From the NCBI RefSeq assembly GCF_900497805.2, contig NW_020954630.1, positions 12,486,959 to 12,550,958 on the forward strand: a stretch of DNA of 64,000 nucleotides, written 5' to 3'. Positions within the stretch are counted from its first letter, which is position 1. The number at the start of each line of letters is the position of its first letter. Made by a program: the position numbers and the translations under genes. The notes under the pieces were generated by a model. That model was not told where the DNA came from. It saw nothing but the letters and a program-made list of their open reading frames with translations, and did no database searches. Below are positions 1 through 12,953 of the stretch, piece after piece. This DNA comes from Vombatus ursinus (lineage: Eukaryota; Chordata; Mammalia; Diprotodontia; Vombatidae).

Positions 1-2034
1 CCCTCAAACCTACTTCAGATGGAAACTGAAACTACCAAAAAAATACCCTAGACAAATTATGTCATTTCCCAGAAAATATTTCCTTGTATTGCAGCTACCA
101 TGTCAATGACTTCTCAAATGCCCACATCAAGTGGACGATGAGCATGGCCATGTCACTATGCTCTATAACCTCATTCCACTTCTGTTCCATTTCTTCTCTC
201 AGAAAGCATCAATCACATTTCAGCAGGGTTGCCTCACTAATGAGTATAAAAGTAACAGGATGAAGCTTCTTCCCTGGATTTGGGGTTCCTCCAAAGTCTC
301 CTCACTAGTCTCATGTCTACACCATTCCATATCAACCAAGAAACTGACATAGGCTGCCATAATGAAAAGATTGACTTTAAATGCCCTGCTCTGCCGAGTC
401 AGCGTAGAGTGAAGCGCAGATTGATAGGCACTAAGTTTGACTATCATTGCAGTCACTACTTGGCTGGTTCAGAGAAACCCTGAATAAGACAAATTTCCAA
501 GCTAGAAGCTGCCAAATTCTGCTACCCTGCTCCGGGCCTCCTCAAAATTAGAAGAGCTTGCCCTTTCTGTACTTTTTCCTCCCCTTAGAACCCCAGAGTT
601 AGCTTCTGCCTTTGCTTCCCTTATCAAAACCTACTCTCAGAGAAGAACTCGAAAAAAATGATAAAATTAATCATATTAAGGTATAACTGACTGAGAAGGT
701 TTGTAATGTTAACCTTCTGAGGGAGACGTGCATTTAAAAAAAAGACAAAATCTTAAACTGAAGGAATAAGGCTCAAAGAATGAGGAGGAGGAGGAGTAAC
801 AGGAAGAAAACTAGATTCTTACTTATACACGGGCACTCCTGGTTGGAATTAACGTCTTAAGGTGTTGGTGTAAGCCATACTTGGATTTGGTTGGCAAGGT
901 CTTGAAGACCTCTTCTGAGAGAGTGACCCTGTCTGAGGGAAACTGTTAGTCATGGAGTGGGAGGGGTTGGCCTGGTTAGTGTTGGATTGAAGGCGAGATC
1001 TAAGGATAAAGTCAAAGAGCAGTGCATTGGTCTAGTGATACAGGTCAAAATCTTGTCGAGTTGTAATAATGCTCCCCCTTCCTGATCCTCCTCCCCAAAA
1101 CCCATCCCACCCCCTCAGCCCTCAACACCAAATTCCCTCCTAGGTATTACTCCACTACATCTGGTTTATGTAGGGCAGCTGGAGAATTGAGTCAAAGAGG
1201 TGGGGGGAGGTAGAAGGAAGGAAATGCTCTTTGCTATAGGACACAGACAGGTTTCATGATCTTACACATGCAACATGTTTGAGGACCTGAAACAGATCTG
1301 TGTTAGCTCTGCCAGATATGCTGAACTGCCATAGATCAGATGGCCTAACTCCTGGGATTGATTCCTGTCTCTAAAGGAAGCATACTAAAACATTGATGGC
1401 TAGGAAGAAACACAACCTCAAGATCAAATTTTTTCTTTCTTTGCTGGTATCTTCTCCATTGACCCAAATGTACTGAATTCTTGATGTCTCTGCAGTGTGT
1501 ATTTAACTTTGCCCTGCTTTTGTGGTTGTCCGATGGATGTCCTGGCGCCTGACCTTGGCCCAGCGGCCTCAGCTGGCTTTCCAGGACTTATGTCCTCCAG
1601 ATTCCTGACTACCTGCTTGTCCTGAGCTCTGGTCCTCATAGAAATCCAAAAACTGCTCAACTATCTCTTAATCCAGCTTGACTGCAGGCTTCCTGGTATA
1701 CCTCTGGTAATGGCCCACTCCCAGGACTACCCCATTTATTACTCTGCTTTGCTAGCCTTGTCCTGCAGGCGCTGGTACTAGCAGCCAGCTTCAGTATTCA
1801 CACCAGATTTTCTTCAGAATCAGCAAGCTAGAACCGGGGAACTCGGGCCTCTTTTAATGAATCTATTAGAAGCAGGATATTGAAACAGAACCTATGAGAT
1901 AGCAGAATATGGCTGAGAATATCTGCATAGATTAAAAATGTGGTTTGTTAAAAATTGAGAAGAAAACTACTAGCAATTCCATTAATTAACATCATGTATA
2001 GTATTACAAATATTTATTACTGAAGACAACCTCT

Positions 2035-2180
2035 TAATCAAAGAATAAAATTCACATTTATTAAGCTCCTACTATGCACCAAGATAGATGCAGGAGAGAC
2101 AGAGACAGAAATAAAACAATCTTTGTCTCCAAAGAATTTATTGGAGGAAAACCATATATGTATATAGGTAATTATAAGGG
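2035..2180 (-). mobile_element. LINE L2 3' end, antisense
   Basis: The run 'catttattaagctcctactatgca' style segment followed by a 'tttgtctccaaagaattta' segment is the reverse complement of the L2 3' terminus (…gcctggcacatagtaggcgctcaataaatg). It is old and diverged. Confidence 0.6.
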
Positions 2181-2280
2181 AATATTTGGGGTGTAGTCAA
2201 TAACTTGGGGGGGAAAGGAAAAGATCTCTTATAGGAGGTCCTCAAGTTGAACTTATGATTTTAATTCCTCAAGATAGGAC

Positions 2281-2440
2281 CGTAGATCTAGAAGTAGAAG
2301 GGAACTCGGGGCCATACAAATCAACCCCCTGATTTTTCAGATGAAGAAACTGAGGCCTAAGGAGGTGGTGACTTTCCCAAGGACACACAAGTAGTAAGTT
2401 TCCGAGGCAGGATCATCACTATGTGAAAACATTGCCTTGA
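2281..2440 (-). mobile_element. MIR-type SINE, antisense
   Basis: Contains the antisense MIR core 'cagatgaagaaactgaggcc', then a diverged 'aaggtcacacagctagtaagt' box. Confidence 0.65.
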
Positions 2441-3439
2441 AGCCATCTCTACTAGAAAACGCAGTGTGCTAAATGCTAGAATGCTTAAAGGAAATTCAAA
2501 CACATTACTATTCACAAGTAAACCTAATGAAAGAACAAAGCTTTGGTCTAAACAAACAAGCGATTATAGCTGAGAACAGATGGAAACAGGACCCTAATTT
2601 TGTAAATGTGTTCACTGATTTTTCCAGTGAACAGTACCTGAAATTCTATTGTATCCATCTTCTCTTGACCATACAACACTGTATAAATAAAAGTATATTT
2701 CTGTGCCTTCAACTAGTTAATTACAGGAGGAACATAACCAAGTGGAAGATAGAACTAATGATTTAGACATCAAATATTAACACCCATGAGAGTAATTTTT
2801 TCCCCTTACATCATTTAAGTCCTTTAGAAGAAGATAAGATGTTTACATTGCTTTTCTTACAGAGCATATGTCTGCAGAGGCAAAGCAGTTAATAGTGACT
2901 ACAACCACATAGGAGAAAACAGAGGAGAGGATGGCTTATTGCTGCCATTTTGTCTAATAAAGGCTACATCTAAAAAGACATTGTGAGCAAGATTAGACTA
3001 ACTCCACAGCCAAAAAAAAAAAAGAGAAAGAAAAAAAAGGTCAACCAAATTTCCATCAACAGGCAGTTTCTCCGGAGGCTCAAGTCTCTGTCCCTTTCAA
3101 CACCAAAGGATTCAACTTACCCCAGAGTCCACCTGGTAACTGCCCTCTGCTACAGAGCTAACACACACCTAGCTATTCCTTGGCACTTGAGCCAAATGGA
3201 TACACACTCAGATACTATTTTAATCTTTTTCGTTAGAGTTTAAAGGCTTTGGAAATAAAGAGCTTGGGTTCTGGTTCAAATTGTTTCAGTGGGTGTCTTT
3301 AAAAAAAACACCTTAAGTTTGACTAGAAATTCACAGTAGTGAGTTAGTTAGTAAGTTAATATCTAGGTTTACTTTGGTCTAGAGCTAAGAAAATTGGTAT
3401 TGTTCATTTTTGTTTTCGTTTGGTTCCATTTAAGTTCCT

Positions 3440-3520
3440 GGTTATAATTCAATCCAATTCAATTAGTATTTATTAAGAGTATCCTATGTGCCAGACACTG
3501 TACTAAAGGTTAGGGATCTG
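3440..3520 (-). mobile_element. LINE L2 3' end, antisense
   Basis: 'tatttattaagagtatcctatgtgccagacactgtactaaaggtt' is a diverged antisense L2 terminus. The GATA microsatellite begins directly after it. Confidence 0.65.

Positions 3521-3572
<52 letters not shown>
3521..3572. repeat. (GATA)n microsatellite
   Basis: Thirteen perfect AGAT/GATA units run straight into an assembly gap, so the true length is unknown. Confidence 0.97.
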
Positions 3573-3582
3573 NNNNNNNNNN
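3573..3582. other. Assembly gap (10 N)
   Basis: Ten N at the end of the GATA microsatellite; unresolved repeat length. Confidence 0.99.
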
Positions 3583-4416
3583 CAGATGTTCACAAAATAT
3601 ATACAAACTGAATACAAGCTGTCTCGAGGTACAGAGGAGCTAAAGTATGCTACAGGAAGGGGAAATACTTCAAACACTGAGAGACCATCTGAAAACTTTA
3701 AATACAGGTCACTTCAAAGAGACTTCCCCTCTCTACTGTGGTATAGTAATGCCTCTCCCCATTAGTAAAAAAATAAGTAAATAAAAAGGCAGTTTTGTAA
3801 GCCTCAACATTTCTGAAGTTCAGAGTCACAATGTTTATGGCACAAAAAATACTTCCTTGAACAATGAAAAGGTTAATTCCACCTTTAAGGTTATTTTGCT
3901 CTACTGCACACCATTCCGCCTGCCAAACTATGAAAGCTCCCTCTTCTCCCTTGTGCCTGTCTCCTACTGCCTCTGCCTTCCACTGCCAATGGGCAAAAAC
4001 CAGCCGTTCTCCACTACTGATCACTTGCCTGCTTGAGATTTTCCATTTGACACCTCGATATCTTTTTTTGGTGGGCAGCAACTGACCCACAGCCCACCAT
4101 GGGTCATCAACTGGTTCCATCAGCCTCTTCATCTGTGCAGGTTACAGCCTGTGCTAGCTGAGGCATGCAGGCAAACGATCAAACAATAGAAAAGAAACGC
4201 CCAGGCCACTCTGTGATAACATATAGACACAAAGACACACACACACACACCCACACATATGCACAAAGGACATATCTTCCTGTCACTGCCAGAAACAAAT
4301 CCGCTACCCTTTGATCAAGAAAAAGCATTCCTCTTAGGATTGTTCACAAAGCTTGATTTCTAGCTCATTCTTTGTACTCTGATTCCTGCACTATAAAAAG
4401 GAAAAGAGAAATATCT

Positions 4417-4472
4417 ACACACACACACACACACACACACCTACACACACACACACACACGCGCGCGCGCAC
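4417..4472. repeat. (CA)n/(CG)n microsatellite
   Basis: Two CA runs separated by a 'ct', ending in a short alternating CG run (Z-DNA-prone). A smaller CA run lies at 4235-4251. Confidence 0.95.
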
Positions 4473-5034
4473 CCCTTCCCCCAAAAGGACACAGGACTAT
4501 GCTTATCCTTTATCCTAATATAGATTCAGACCACACACATACATCATGATTTCATGCTTCCATTTAATTAGAAAAATTCTCAATAATAAGCTGTTTAAAC
4601 CTCCAAATATCAGCAAAGAGTCCGAAAGACACATAGCCAACTCATTATATGATATATGTTAGTGAGGCTTTTGATCTTTGGGTAATAAATGTTTTTAGCC
4701 ACAACCTCAAAAGACCATCTACCAAGGCACAAAGGAGTTATGTTCTTCAACACCAATGAAATCATGGATGATTGAAGTACTGCAGTAGTTTTCTATATAT
4801 TTACTCATTCATTTTTTAAATAGCATTTATTGAGTGCCAAATACATTGAGTGAAATCTCAATTATCCTGGAAAATGGTTGTATTATTTTTAATTTTCATT
4901 GTATGTTTTCATTGTGTTGGCAACAATTACCATATTTTACATATAATTTTATGCTGAGTAGTGCATATTTGAATAATGTGACTACTTCATAGAGTTAATT
5001 ATTTGCACTATTGGGACCTAGCTTTAAATGACCC

Positions 5035-5520
5035 CACAGGGGCTACATTATGAATAAAGATGTTTCCTGTCCTCAAGGAGATTACAGTCAAAAAGTAACG
5101 ATGGAGAGTATTATAACTTCAGAGAATATAAACAAAAGAGTATGGAAATTCAGAAGGGAGAAAGTAGTTCCAGCTTAGGGAGAAGAGACCAATAAGGGAA
5201 AACTTCCTAGAAGAGGTAGAAATGAAGTTGGGCATCCAAGATGAGATCTGGATAGGCAGTAAAGGAAAGAAGTAGGTATTACAAGAGAAAAGAATAGTGG
5301 GAGAAATGACTTTGGGAGGAAACCACAGGGACTGTTTGGGAATAGCAGTGTGCACTGAATAGGGTATGTGAAAAATGTTGGAAAGGAAAGATCTATAACA
5401 GCCTTTGAGACTCACAGTGAGCACAGTATTAAAGGTAGTATAAATGAATGGTGGGGTCAGGAAGCTAGCAGCTGGAGCCAATAGGATTGAGAAACTCATC
5501 AGCCTCTCTCCTACACTAGG
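5035..5520 (-). mobile_element. LINE L2 3' region, antisense
   Basis: 'gatgtttcctgtcctcaaggagattacagtc' and, further on, 'cttcctagaagaggtag' match the antisense L2 3' region (…aagctccttgagggcaggga…; …cctcctccaggaagccttccctga…). A short antisense L2 terminus also lies at 4795-4860. The 137-codon minus-strand open frame here is L2-derived, not a gene. Confidence 0.6.
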
Positions 5521-5844
5521 GTTGCCTGTCATTAGGATATATTAACAGGGCTTCTATTGCCTGTGATTAGAAATTATTCACCATAACATGTATTCAGAGT
5601 CATACGAGGGTTTGGTATAGAGGACTAGCATGACAGAGAATGGGTGTTCCCAAATATCTTTCTTTTTGTTTCTATTAGTGTATTTCCCTTGTCCTCTGAA
5701 TGTCCTACTTTGGGAAGTGGGGAGGTGGACCTGTCCTCACCATCAAGTTATTTAAGGTCCAGGCATACATTACTCTACTGACGGGTATTCTGTGATGCAT
5801 TCATGCCACAGGGTCAACCATGTCTTAATCTATGACTCATATCA

Positions 5845-5970
5845 TAAGAGATTCAATTCAGTAAAGACATATTACGGGTCTGCTATGTGTAAGACAATGC
5901 TGAGGGCAACCTGGATACAAAGTCTGTGCCCGCAAGTGGCTAATAATCCAAGAAGGAGACTAAGCAAAGG
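5845..5970 (-). mobile_element. LINE L2 3' end, antisense
   Basis: Diverged copy of the antisense L2 end: 'attcaattcagtaaagacat', then 'ctgctatgtgtaagacaatgct' and 'ctgtgcccgcaagtggcta'. Confidence 0.55.
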
Positions 5971-6104
5971 ATCTGTGATTTCATCAACACGAGGATCTCC
6001 TTCCTAGTATGGGGATTCCCTCCAATAATGCTGATCCCAATCCATTTATGATTGAGTAGGTAAGTCAAGATCAGTTAAAGGAGTTGATTCCCTTAAAATA
6101 AGTT

Positions 6105-6200
6105 AAGTGCCAAGGTCAGACAACTAAAAAGCATCAGCAGTTGGCTGTGAGCCCAGGGCTTCATGACTCCAAGCTTAGCATTCTAGCCACTATATCAAGA
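6105..6200 (-). mobile_element. MIR-type SINE fragment, antisense
   Basis: The antisense tRNA-like head is visible: 'cccagggcttcatgactcca', then 'gcattctagccactatatca'. Confidence 0.55.
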
Positions 6201-6869
6201 TGACTCAGTTCACACAAAATGGATACATGAATTAGCATGATAAGAGGGAGGCAAGGAAGAGATCTGGATAAAATTCCTTAGGAACATTTGTGGAATGAGA
6301 GATCATTTTCCCCTTATCTGGCCTCTACAGGACATGCTTGAGAAAGCTTAGAAATCTGACAGCAAAGAGGCGGGGATGAGGGGTCTGCTATCCAGACATC
6401 AGATCAATGAGGTTAGGGTGAATCTTTGGAGAAACCAGGGCCACCCTGAAAAATAATGGGGTACTAAACCCAAGCTTCCAAGAACAAAATGATTGACTCC
6501 AACGAATACAGTTCAGAGCCTCTTACAGCCTTATTAGTAATAAGAGCAAGGGGAGCAAAGAAGCCCCAAAGACACCCCGAGTTTTGTTGGGGTGGCTGTG
6601 GAACCCCAAATTCAGCCCAATCACTTCTATCAGAACAGGGCAGTGACTCCTTTAACTTTACAGAACAGAGTCCTGACAACTCTCACATTTTTCTGAACTA
6701 CATTTTCAAAGGAGCACCTGATTATCTCTTTTTCCACATGTGGAAGCATGACTGAAGTTGCAATTATGCAGCAAGAGAGACCCTGGACAACACTTGGGAT
6801 GTGTTTTGTATCACTATCTGTTCTCAGTACGGGAGGGAAGATTGTAAAAACACTCATTCCCAGACTGTT

Positions 6870-7010
6870 AGGGCTAGAAGGGAACCTGAGAAATTGCGTG
6901 GAAAACTGAGGCCCATAGGTTATGTGACACCATCAAGGTCACAAGGCTAGTTGGTCTACCTGGGATTAGATGCCCGGGCTCCTGACTTTCAATTCTACTG
7001 TTCTTACCAC
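6870..7010 (-). mobile_element. MIR-type SINE, antisense
   Basis: 'gttagggctagaagggaacc', 'aaactgaggcccataggtta', 'aaggtcacaaggctag' and 'ctcctgactttcaattctact' occur in the order expected of an antisense element. Confidence 0.65.
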
Positions 7011-7394
7011 AGCAGCACGCAGTTTGCTTGTCGGGATTCATTTGCCAGACATCTTGGGTGTGCTAGTTTGCCTGTTCTACTGTGATTTTCAGGTTACTGT
7101 AATTTTGTGTTCAAGAATAATATATCACTCATTAAATGGATTTCAAAACCTCAGTATAATCACATATAAACTTTAGCTCATACAGAGCATTCATCTATTT
7201 AAACTAGCTGAAAATCTAATTATAATTCACGGCTTTAAAAACACAGTGAGACTACATTTAACAAAACTTCTCTGCAAAAGCACATGCTTTGTACATACAA
7301 AATGATGCCAGTCTTTTGACACTGCGGTATGTGAGTGTTACACGTTTAACCAAATCCTAAGCAATTCTGATCATGATTGGACTCCAAGAGAACT

Positions 7395-7565
7395 GTACAC
7401 AGGATCAGCCAGAGGAACCTGGGTTCAAATCCTACCCTTGCTACTGGCTACCTGTGTGACCTTATCTAATTACTTAACCACCCTAGGCCTTAATTCTCTC
7501 ATCTATAAAACAAGAGGGTTGAACTAGATGGCCCTGCCATGCCTCCTAACTCTAAATCTGAGATG
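7395..7565 (+). mobile_element. MIR-type SINE with CR1/L3-like tail
   Basis: The A/B-box-like head 'gggttcaaatcctacccttg' and core 'ctgtgtgaccttatcta' lead into a 3' tail 'gggttgaactagatggccct … ctctaaatctgagatgct' that resembles the CR1/L3 3' end. Several copies of this type occur in the window. Confidence 0.65.
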
Positions 7566-7579
7566 CTACTACAAGATGT

Positions 7580-7745
7580 GGGACACGAGAGGTCATTTTA
7601 CCCAACCTCTTAATTTTACAAAGGAAGAAACTAAGGCCCAGAAGAGTTGAGTGACTTGCCCAAGGCCACCTGGGTAATAAATGGCAGGGGCAAAATTCAA
7701 ACCCAGGTCCAACGGCAAACATTTCTACTGCATCATAGCTTAAGC
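7580..7745 (-). mobile_element. MIR-type SINE, antisense
   Basis: 'aaggaagaaactaaggccca', 'gtgacttgcccaaggccacc' and 'ttcaaacccaggtcc' are the antisense core and head. It lies about 15 bp from an oppositely oriented SINE (7395-7565). Confidence 0.75.
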
Positions 7746-8201
7746 ACCTGGATAAATAGCAAGTCATTCCATCTCGCATCTAAGTGCTTGGTCTGCATGA
7801 TTCCAAACAACCACATACTTGACACATGATGTGATTTCCTCATTTTCAGTTCCCATCTGGACATTCAGGCAGTGTATAAACACAGCCTTCTCTACTCCCC
7901 CTCTCCCCCTCCCCAAACCTCTCCTAGTAAACGGAGCATTTAAAGGCACGATGAGTAGGTTGATAACCGTCCCCTTCACTGAGATGGTAACTGATAAAAA
8001 ACTGCAGCGTGTCTCAGAAACAATCCATAATTTGCAGGGCCTCACGATTCATCTCCCGCTGAGATGAAGAGGCACTTTTAAAGAAAGAGTCTGCCTGCCC
8101 ATTCTTGCTTCACAATAGACCACCTTCAGCTGCACTATGGTTTGTCATTACTTTTAAAATAGGCTTTAATAATAATGCCAGGCGGAAAATGCATTCTTTA
8201 C

Positions 8202-8312
8202 CTTTCTGGTAAGTGGTACTTCAATGGGGACAGGAACAACTTCAGCCAGTAAGCAGCCGTAAAAGGCGACCATGAAAGCGGCAGGGTCGTTATTAGGGAA
8301 TACCAGTGCTAC
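8202..8312 (-). CDS. DIP2C: DIP2C coding exon (first adenylate-forming domain)
   Basis: 111-bp exon coding for 37 residues, beginning VALVFPNNDPAAFMVAFYGC and ending VPLTRK. It is phase 0 at both ends, with acceptor ctctctttcag and donor AAAG|gtaaag. It carries the conserved N-terminal strand-helix of the first FAAL-like adenylating domain: the 'GDRVALVFPNNDP' stretch shared with acyl-CoA/AMP ligases (its GDR is coded by the preceding exon) and the helix leading to VPVPIEVP. It corresponds to about residues 383-419 of human DIP2C. DIP2B has VALVYPNNDPVMF here, so N-D-P-A-A-F supports DIP2C. It is the last exon inside the window in transcription order; the next one lies left of position 1. Confidence 0.96.
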
Positions 8313-8449
8313 CTGAAAGAGAGACACAGAGCACAGAACATAATGGGAGACTTGTCATGACTGAAGGTCTGCAGAGCCAGCCCCGCTGCTCAAGATTTAT
8401 GGCCATAAAAGATTAAGGAGAGACTTCAGGTCTTTCCTTAAATCAAAGC

Positions 8450-8610
8450 ACTGTAGGATCATAAGTCCATGGCTGAAAAAAGCCAGACACATTATAGAGT
8501 CCACCACCTTCATTTTACAAATGAAGAAACTGAGGCACAGAGAGGTATGTATCTGAGTCAGGCTTGGAACCCAGGTCTTCATGACTCCAATTCCAGTGCC
8601 TGATATTTGA
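8450..8610 (-). mobile_element. MIR-type SINE, antisense
   Basis: 'atgaagaaactgaggcacag' and 'ggaacccaggtcttcatgac' mark the antisense core and head. It lies about 140 bp upstream (transcript sense) of the 8312 acceptor. Confidence 0.75.
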
Positions 8611-9339
8611 CATTTAGGAGTTTTGTAGGCCACGTTTGACGCTTCTGTAATATCCACGCTACCTATTTACCTTAATAACATAATTAAGAATATATGCAAT
8701 GCCCTTTCAACAGGGATTTTATTAAGGGACTCAATATCATGTGCTATTTTCCATGTATCACTTCCTTAATTGTTATACACACTTACTTTCATAAGTGTAT
8801 TAAACCCATGATTAACATATAAAGATTATACCTACATTACTTCTTTTTAAAATTTAACCAGTTTAACCAAAATAATACTAACCTCTCCGAACAAGAGGAG
8901 TAGTGATTCTACCCTGTCGGTACTGGAGGTTTCTTTTTCCAAGAAAGCATAAGACACCATGTAAGCATCAATTCATCACTCTTCCCAGAACATTTAGCAA
9001 CATTGCTCCAGAGGGTGAAACTGAGATAAGTGAAGCTAAGTGTTTTGTTTGTTTGTTTTCCAATGTATCATTGATCTAGTTTGGGTCTCATTCTGGCTCT
9101 CAATACAGCTTTCCAAATTAAGACTTCACATGAATCAAGAAATCTTTATCCAAAATGCAAATCCCATTGTTTCATAAAAGTTAAAGACAAATAATGCCAT
9201 AGAAGCAAGGAGACCTCACAAATGAAAGCCCTTGCAGGGTTACCTAATTTTAAAAAATAAAATAAACTCTTAAAAAGAGTTTAATAGGAACAAAAATTCA
9301 TTATATTTCCTAAGAATATTGAGACAAATATGTGTGATT

Positions 9340-9420
9340 ATTTAATATATATTAACCAACATTATATATATATAAATATATATAATATTATATAATGATA
9401 AAATAACTAATATAAACTAG
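9340..9420. repeat. AT-rich low-complexity stretch
   Basis: Alternating TA runs of low complexity. A separate diverged CA run is at 9945-9990. Confidence 0.85.
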
Positions 9421-10019
9421 ATGCAGAGAGTCTAATGGTACATTTTAGGTTCATGATTTAAACTAAGAAAACTCTGAAATCTTGGCATATTTAGAGCAAA
9501 GGAGTGAACATAAGAAGAACAAGCAAATTCCCTATGCTACACATGGCCCATCCAGCAAATACAGGTATTCATGCCCTTTTCCCCATATTTCTGACCTACG
9601 CAGCAATTAATGGGGACATAGGCATTATAGAGAAAATTTTGGGGAAGAAATAATTTGCTAACCCTTGAATACATACAAAGAACAATCTAAATTCATGTGT
9701 TTTGTTGATAAAATAGAAACTTATTATTTCATGGTTTGATAAAGATTATTTACAAGATTTAAAAAATCTTTCATACTAGGAATACTGGCTTCTTAAAGTT
9801 TCTGATATCACATTTTGATGTAAAAAAAAAAAAGACTGATAGTATTCATATGTGCAATTTAAGGCCTCTAAACAGAATCCACAATATGTTACAAGGCTCT
9901 CTGTATCAATTTGATAAGAATATGTAGTATGGTTTACTGGAAAGATACATACACACAACACACACTCACACACACACACAAACACATATATGAGTACAAA
10001 TCTAGAATTTTACACTCAC

Positions 10020-10110
10020 TAGCATTGTCATGGGCAAGTTACCGAATCTGAGTCTCAATTTCTTCATTTGCAAAATAAGGATGATATTGTTTGTATTATA
10101 ATCTTTTCAG
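10020..10110 (+). mobile_element. MIR-type SINE fragment
   Basis: 'gtcatgggcaagttaccgaa', 'ctcaatttcttcatttgcaa' and 'aataaggatgat' are the core and 3' part; the head is missing. Confidence 0.6.
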
Positions 10111-12469
10111 GAGCAATGTATTGATTGAGGGAAGGGATATTAACATCTTGGTCTTCGAAAGGGAATTATAGATGACCTCTAAGGTCCTTAAAAAAGTGTC
10201 ATTTACATAAATGAGTTATTATTGTTTTTACACCATTCAAAAAGGTCAGAAACTTCAATAGTGGAATTGCATTTTTTATTTTTTTTTAATTTAAAAGCTC
10301 CAACAGAACAGTACTTAAACATGGCCTCCAAGTGGCTTGACAGAATGTTCTCATTACAGAAAGCCTTCGTATTAGGTATTCATACAACATAAAGCATAAT
10401 CTTCTGCCACTATAAACATAGATGGCTATGCTATAACTCTGGCAGCCTTATTTAAAATCAAAACTGCAATTTGTCTTAGTAAAAGAAATTCTACATCTCA
10501 TTCTTTTTAAGATTCCAATTTAAGTCTAAATCTCCAACAAATCCTGTATTAGAACCCATGGTGAGCTCATAACAGTAATCTAAGACATTTGGAGAAATGA
10601 GTAGACACCTAATTTTTATGAAGCTGCAACATCAGGAACCTCCAACATCTCATGCTTCCTTTTAATAAATTCCATATTTCCCTGTTATTTCATTAAATAC
10701 ACATTTACCCTCTGACTAAGAACTTCCACTGGGTGAGTATACTCAATAGCAACAAAAGACACATTGCAATATAAAGGAGACCAGACACCTGGTTCTCAAG
10801 ACAGCACAGATTTTGGGGGTTTGAGGTTTTTTTTGTTTTTGGTTTTGGTTTTTTTTTTTGGTTTGTTAATTGGTACCAGGTAGCCAGGAATTCCAGAAAA
10901 AGTATCTAGCTAGGGATTCTGCATACAACTACAGATAAACTATGAAGTCCATGAGTTCCCTCATGAATTACCATACTTAGGTTAAGTAAATGAAGATGCT
11001 TTGTGAAGATTGATATCAAAGATAAACTGGGATAAAATGGAAGATAAAGTGAATAGAGATGCTTAAGCAATTAAGTTATAGTTCAGAACAAGAGCTCCGG
11101 ATTTGAGGGATATCTCTTTGGCCCAAATCTCCAACACCTCTTTATTTACCTCAGATACCTTGTAGCAAATTGGGGAGATTAAAGGAATGAAGGTAGATCT
11201 GGCCCCCAATAATTCCAGTTCATCAAGAGTTCCTGATGTAGCTTCAGGAAAGAATGAGCAAAGCAGCTAAACATATCTACAGATGAGAAACAGCTAGTAT
11301 TCTAGTCAGTATGAATGTCCACAGGCACTAAAATACTTCCCAGCTGGCCATACTAATTTGGGAGAAAAAGCAAATGGCTTTTAAACCTGCTGTGTCAGTT
11401 ATCTGGCTGTGGCTTTGGGCTACAAGCATCAGAATCAGAGACTTTTGGAGTTGGCAGAGACCTTAGTGGTCATTTGTAATGTCCCTTTTAGAGCCCAAAG
11501 TGTTAGCATCCCAGTTTTTTAACAAAAGAAAAGAAAAAAAAGTCATTCACACAAATGCGGTTTATAAACATGCCAACTCCTGAATGCTCATTACGCTGAG
11601 GAAAAAAATATCTTCTCTTTTGGAAAAAGTGACAAGATTTTTCACGAAGAGGGAGAATCCAGTTTGTTAGAGGAGCAGGCTTCTACCAAATGAGTACTCT
11701 AATTGGGAGTACTTATTTAAGAAGTAGTCACACATAAGTGCCAGATGCTAGCCATGTAAATAGTTTTTCTATTGGTGGGAAAAAAAAAACCCTACGTAAA
11801 CACTTAAAAAAAAACCAACCCATATTTTTCTCCACATTTTATTGTCACTTAATTTTGTGCTTTCCAAACCCCTACACACATCTCAGTTCAATACATGCCA
11901 GCTTAATCTGCAATTACTATTCTCCAGGAACTCCCAGAATCTGGATGCCAAATTGCAAACAAACAGATTTGGAAACCACCATACTATGACCATGTTCTCA
12001 TTGTATTTCAATATCTATATTCCTAACTTCAGTCAATCTGATGAAATATAAAAATATCCGATAAATGTGCATACTTTACATTGACATTGCAGAGCCAGAT
12101 TTCAAATTTAATTGTTCCCAAATTAGAGGGATCCTTAGTTCATTTTAGAATACTACAGGGAGAAATGATTTCAAGAGATCATCTGGTCCAATCTATTTTT
12201 TTTCCTACAGTGCAAATAAATCATTGCTTTGACTCCTATTGGCTTATGGGGCTATGGAGTGAGAGATAAAGTCAATTATTCTTTGTTGCCTATTTTTACT
12301 TCAAAAAGGGATGAGGGTAAGGTTATTTGGGTCCTCAAGTTGTAACCTGTGGTCAAGTGGCCTCTGAGGGATCTTCTCACTCTTCATATATGATCTCATG
12401 ACCCTGCAACTATTATAGTCTTCTCATGATACGAATGTTAAGTTAACAGCTTCTGTAGAATGGTATGGT

Positions 12470-12690
12470 AGATACAACGACCTGGAATCAGGTGCCAGTA
12501 CCGTCATTAATTAATTCTCTCTTACTATATATTTGTAGGCAAATAAATTCACCTCTCTCATTTTTTTCACCTTGAACAATAGAGTTAAAAATATTGTTTC
12601 ATTTACCCAGCAAGGTAGTTAGGAGGATCAAATAACCTAACACATGTGAAAGCACTTTGTAAAATATAAATTGCTTTATGATTCTAAGGC
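12470..12690 (+). mobile_element. MIR/CORE-SINE, diverged
   Basis: A head-like 'gacctggaatcaggt' is followed by 'taggaggatcaaataa' and 'gtgaaagcactttgtaaaat' in correct order. The centre is heavily diverged. Confidence 0.6.
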
Positions 12691-12953
12691 ATACCAAAGA
12701 GAACTTTAGTAACGAGGAAGGAAAAGCAACAGTTTGTGGCCAAAGATCTTTGCCTCTGTAGTTAGCGTGGACAGACAAAGCCAGGTTTAGATAAGAAATG
12801 TATTTGTTCCACTTTCCTAGGTAGGCCACAAAAGTACATAGTGTACCTAGGAAGGGCTGAACTCTGGGATTTAAATAATTGTTGGGTATTAATAAGACCT
12901 ACATGTAACACAGATAATTCACAAATTTACAAATCCTATAACTTAATGCTTAC

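Larger units (their letters stand above)
1..8201 (-). other. DIP2C: DIP2C intron, downstream side (incomplete)
   Basis: Intron following the 8202-8312 exon. The next expected exon, which in human continues with DAGSQQIGFLLGSCG, was not found, so the intron runs past the left edge. It contains L2, MIR and other SINE relics and GATA and CA microsatellites. I recognise nothing in 1-2030, 2440-3440, 3583-4230 or 7010-7390. Confidence 0.85.
8313..12953 (-). other. DIP2C: DIP2C intron, 4.6 kb
   Basis: Separates the 12954-13045 and 8202-8312 exons with GT-AG borders. It holds a few MIR relics, an AT-rich low-complexity patch and a CA run. I recognise nothing in 8620-9330, 10120-12460 or 12700-12950. 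Confidence 0.93.

Noticed and set aside
3698-4132. 144-codon open frame on the minus strand, the longest in the window
   Set aside because: It has no recognisable domain, no splice context, and composition typical of chance open frames in intron. It lies 4 kb from the nearest DIP2C exon and does not continue the protein.
5119-5532. 137-codon minus-strand frame
   Set aside because: Lies within an antisense L2 relic and matches no host gene.
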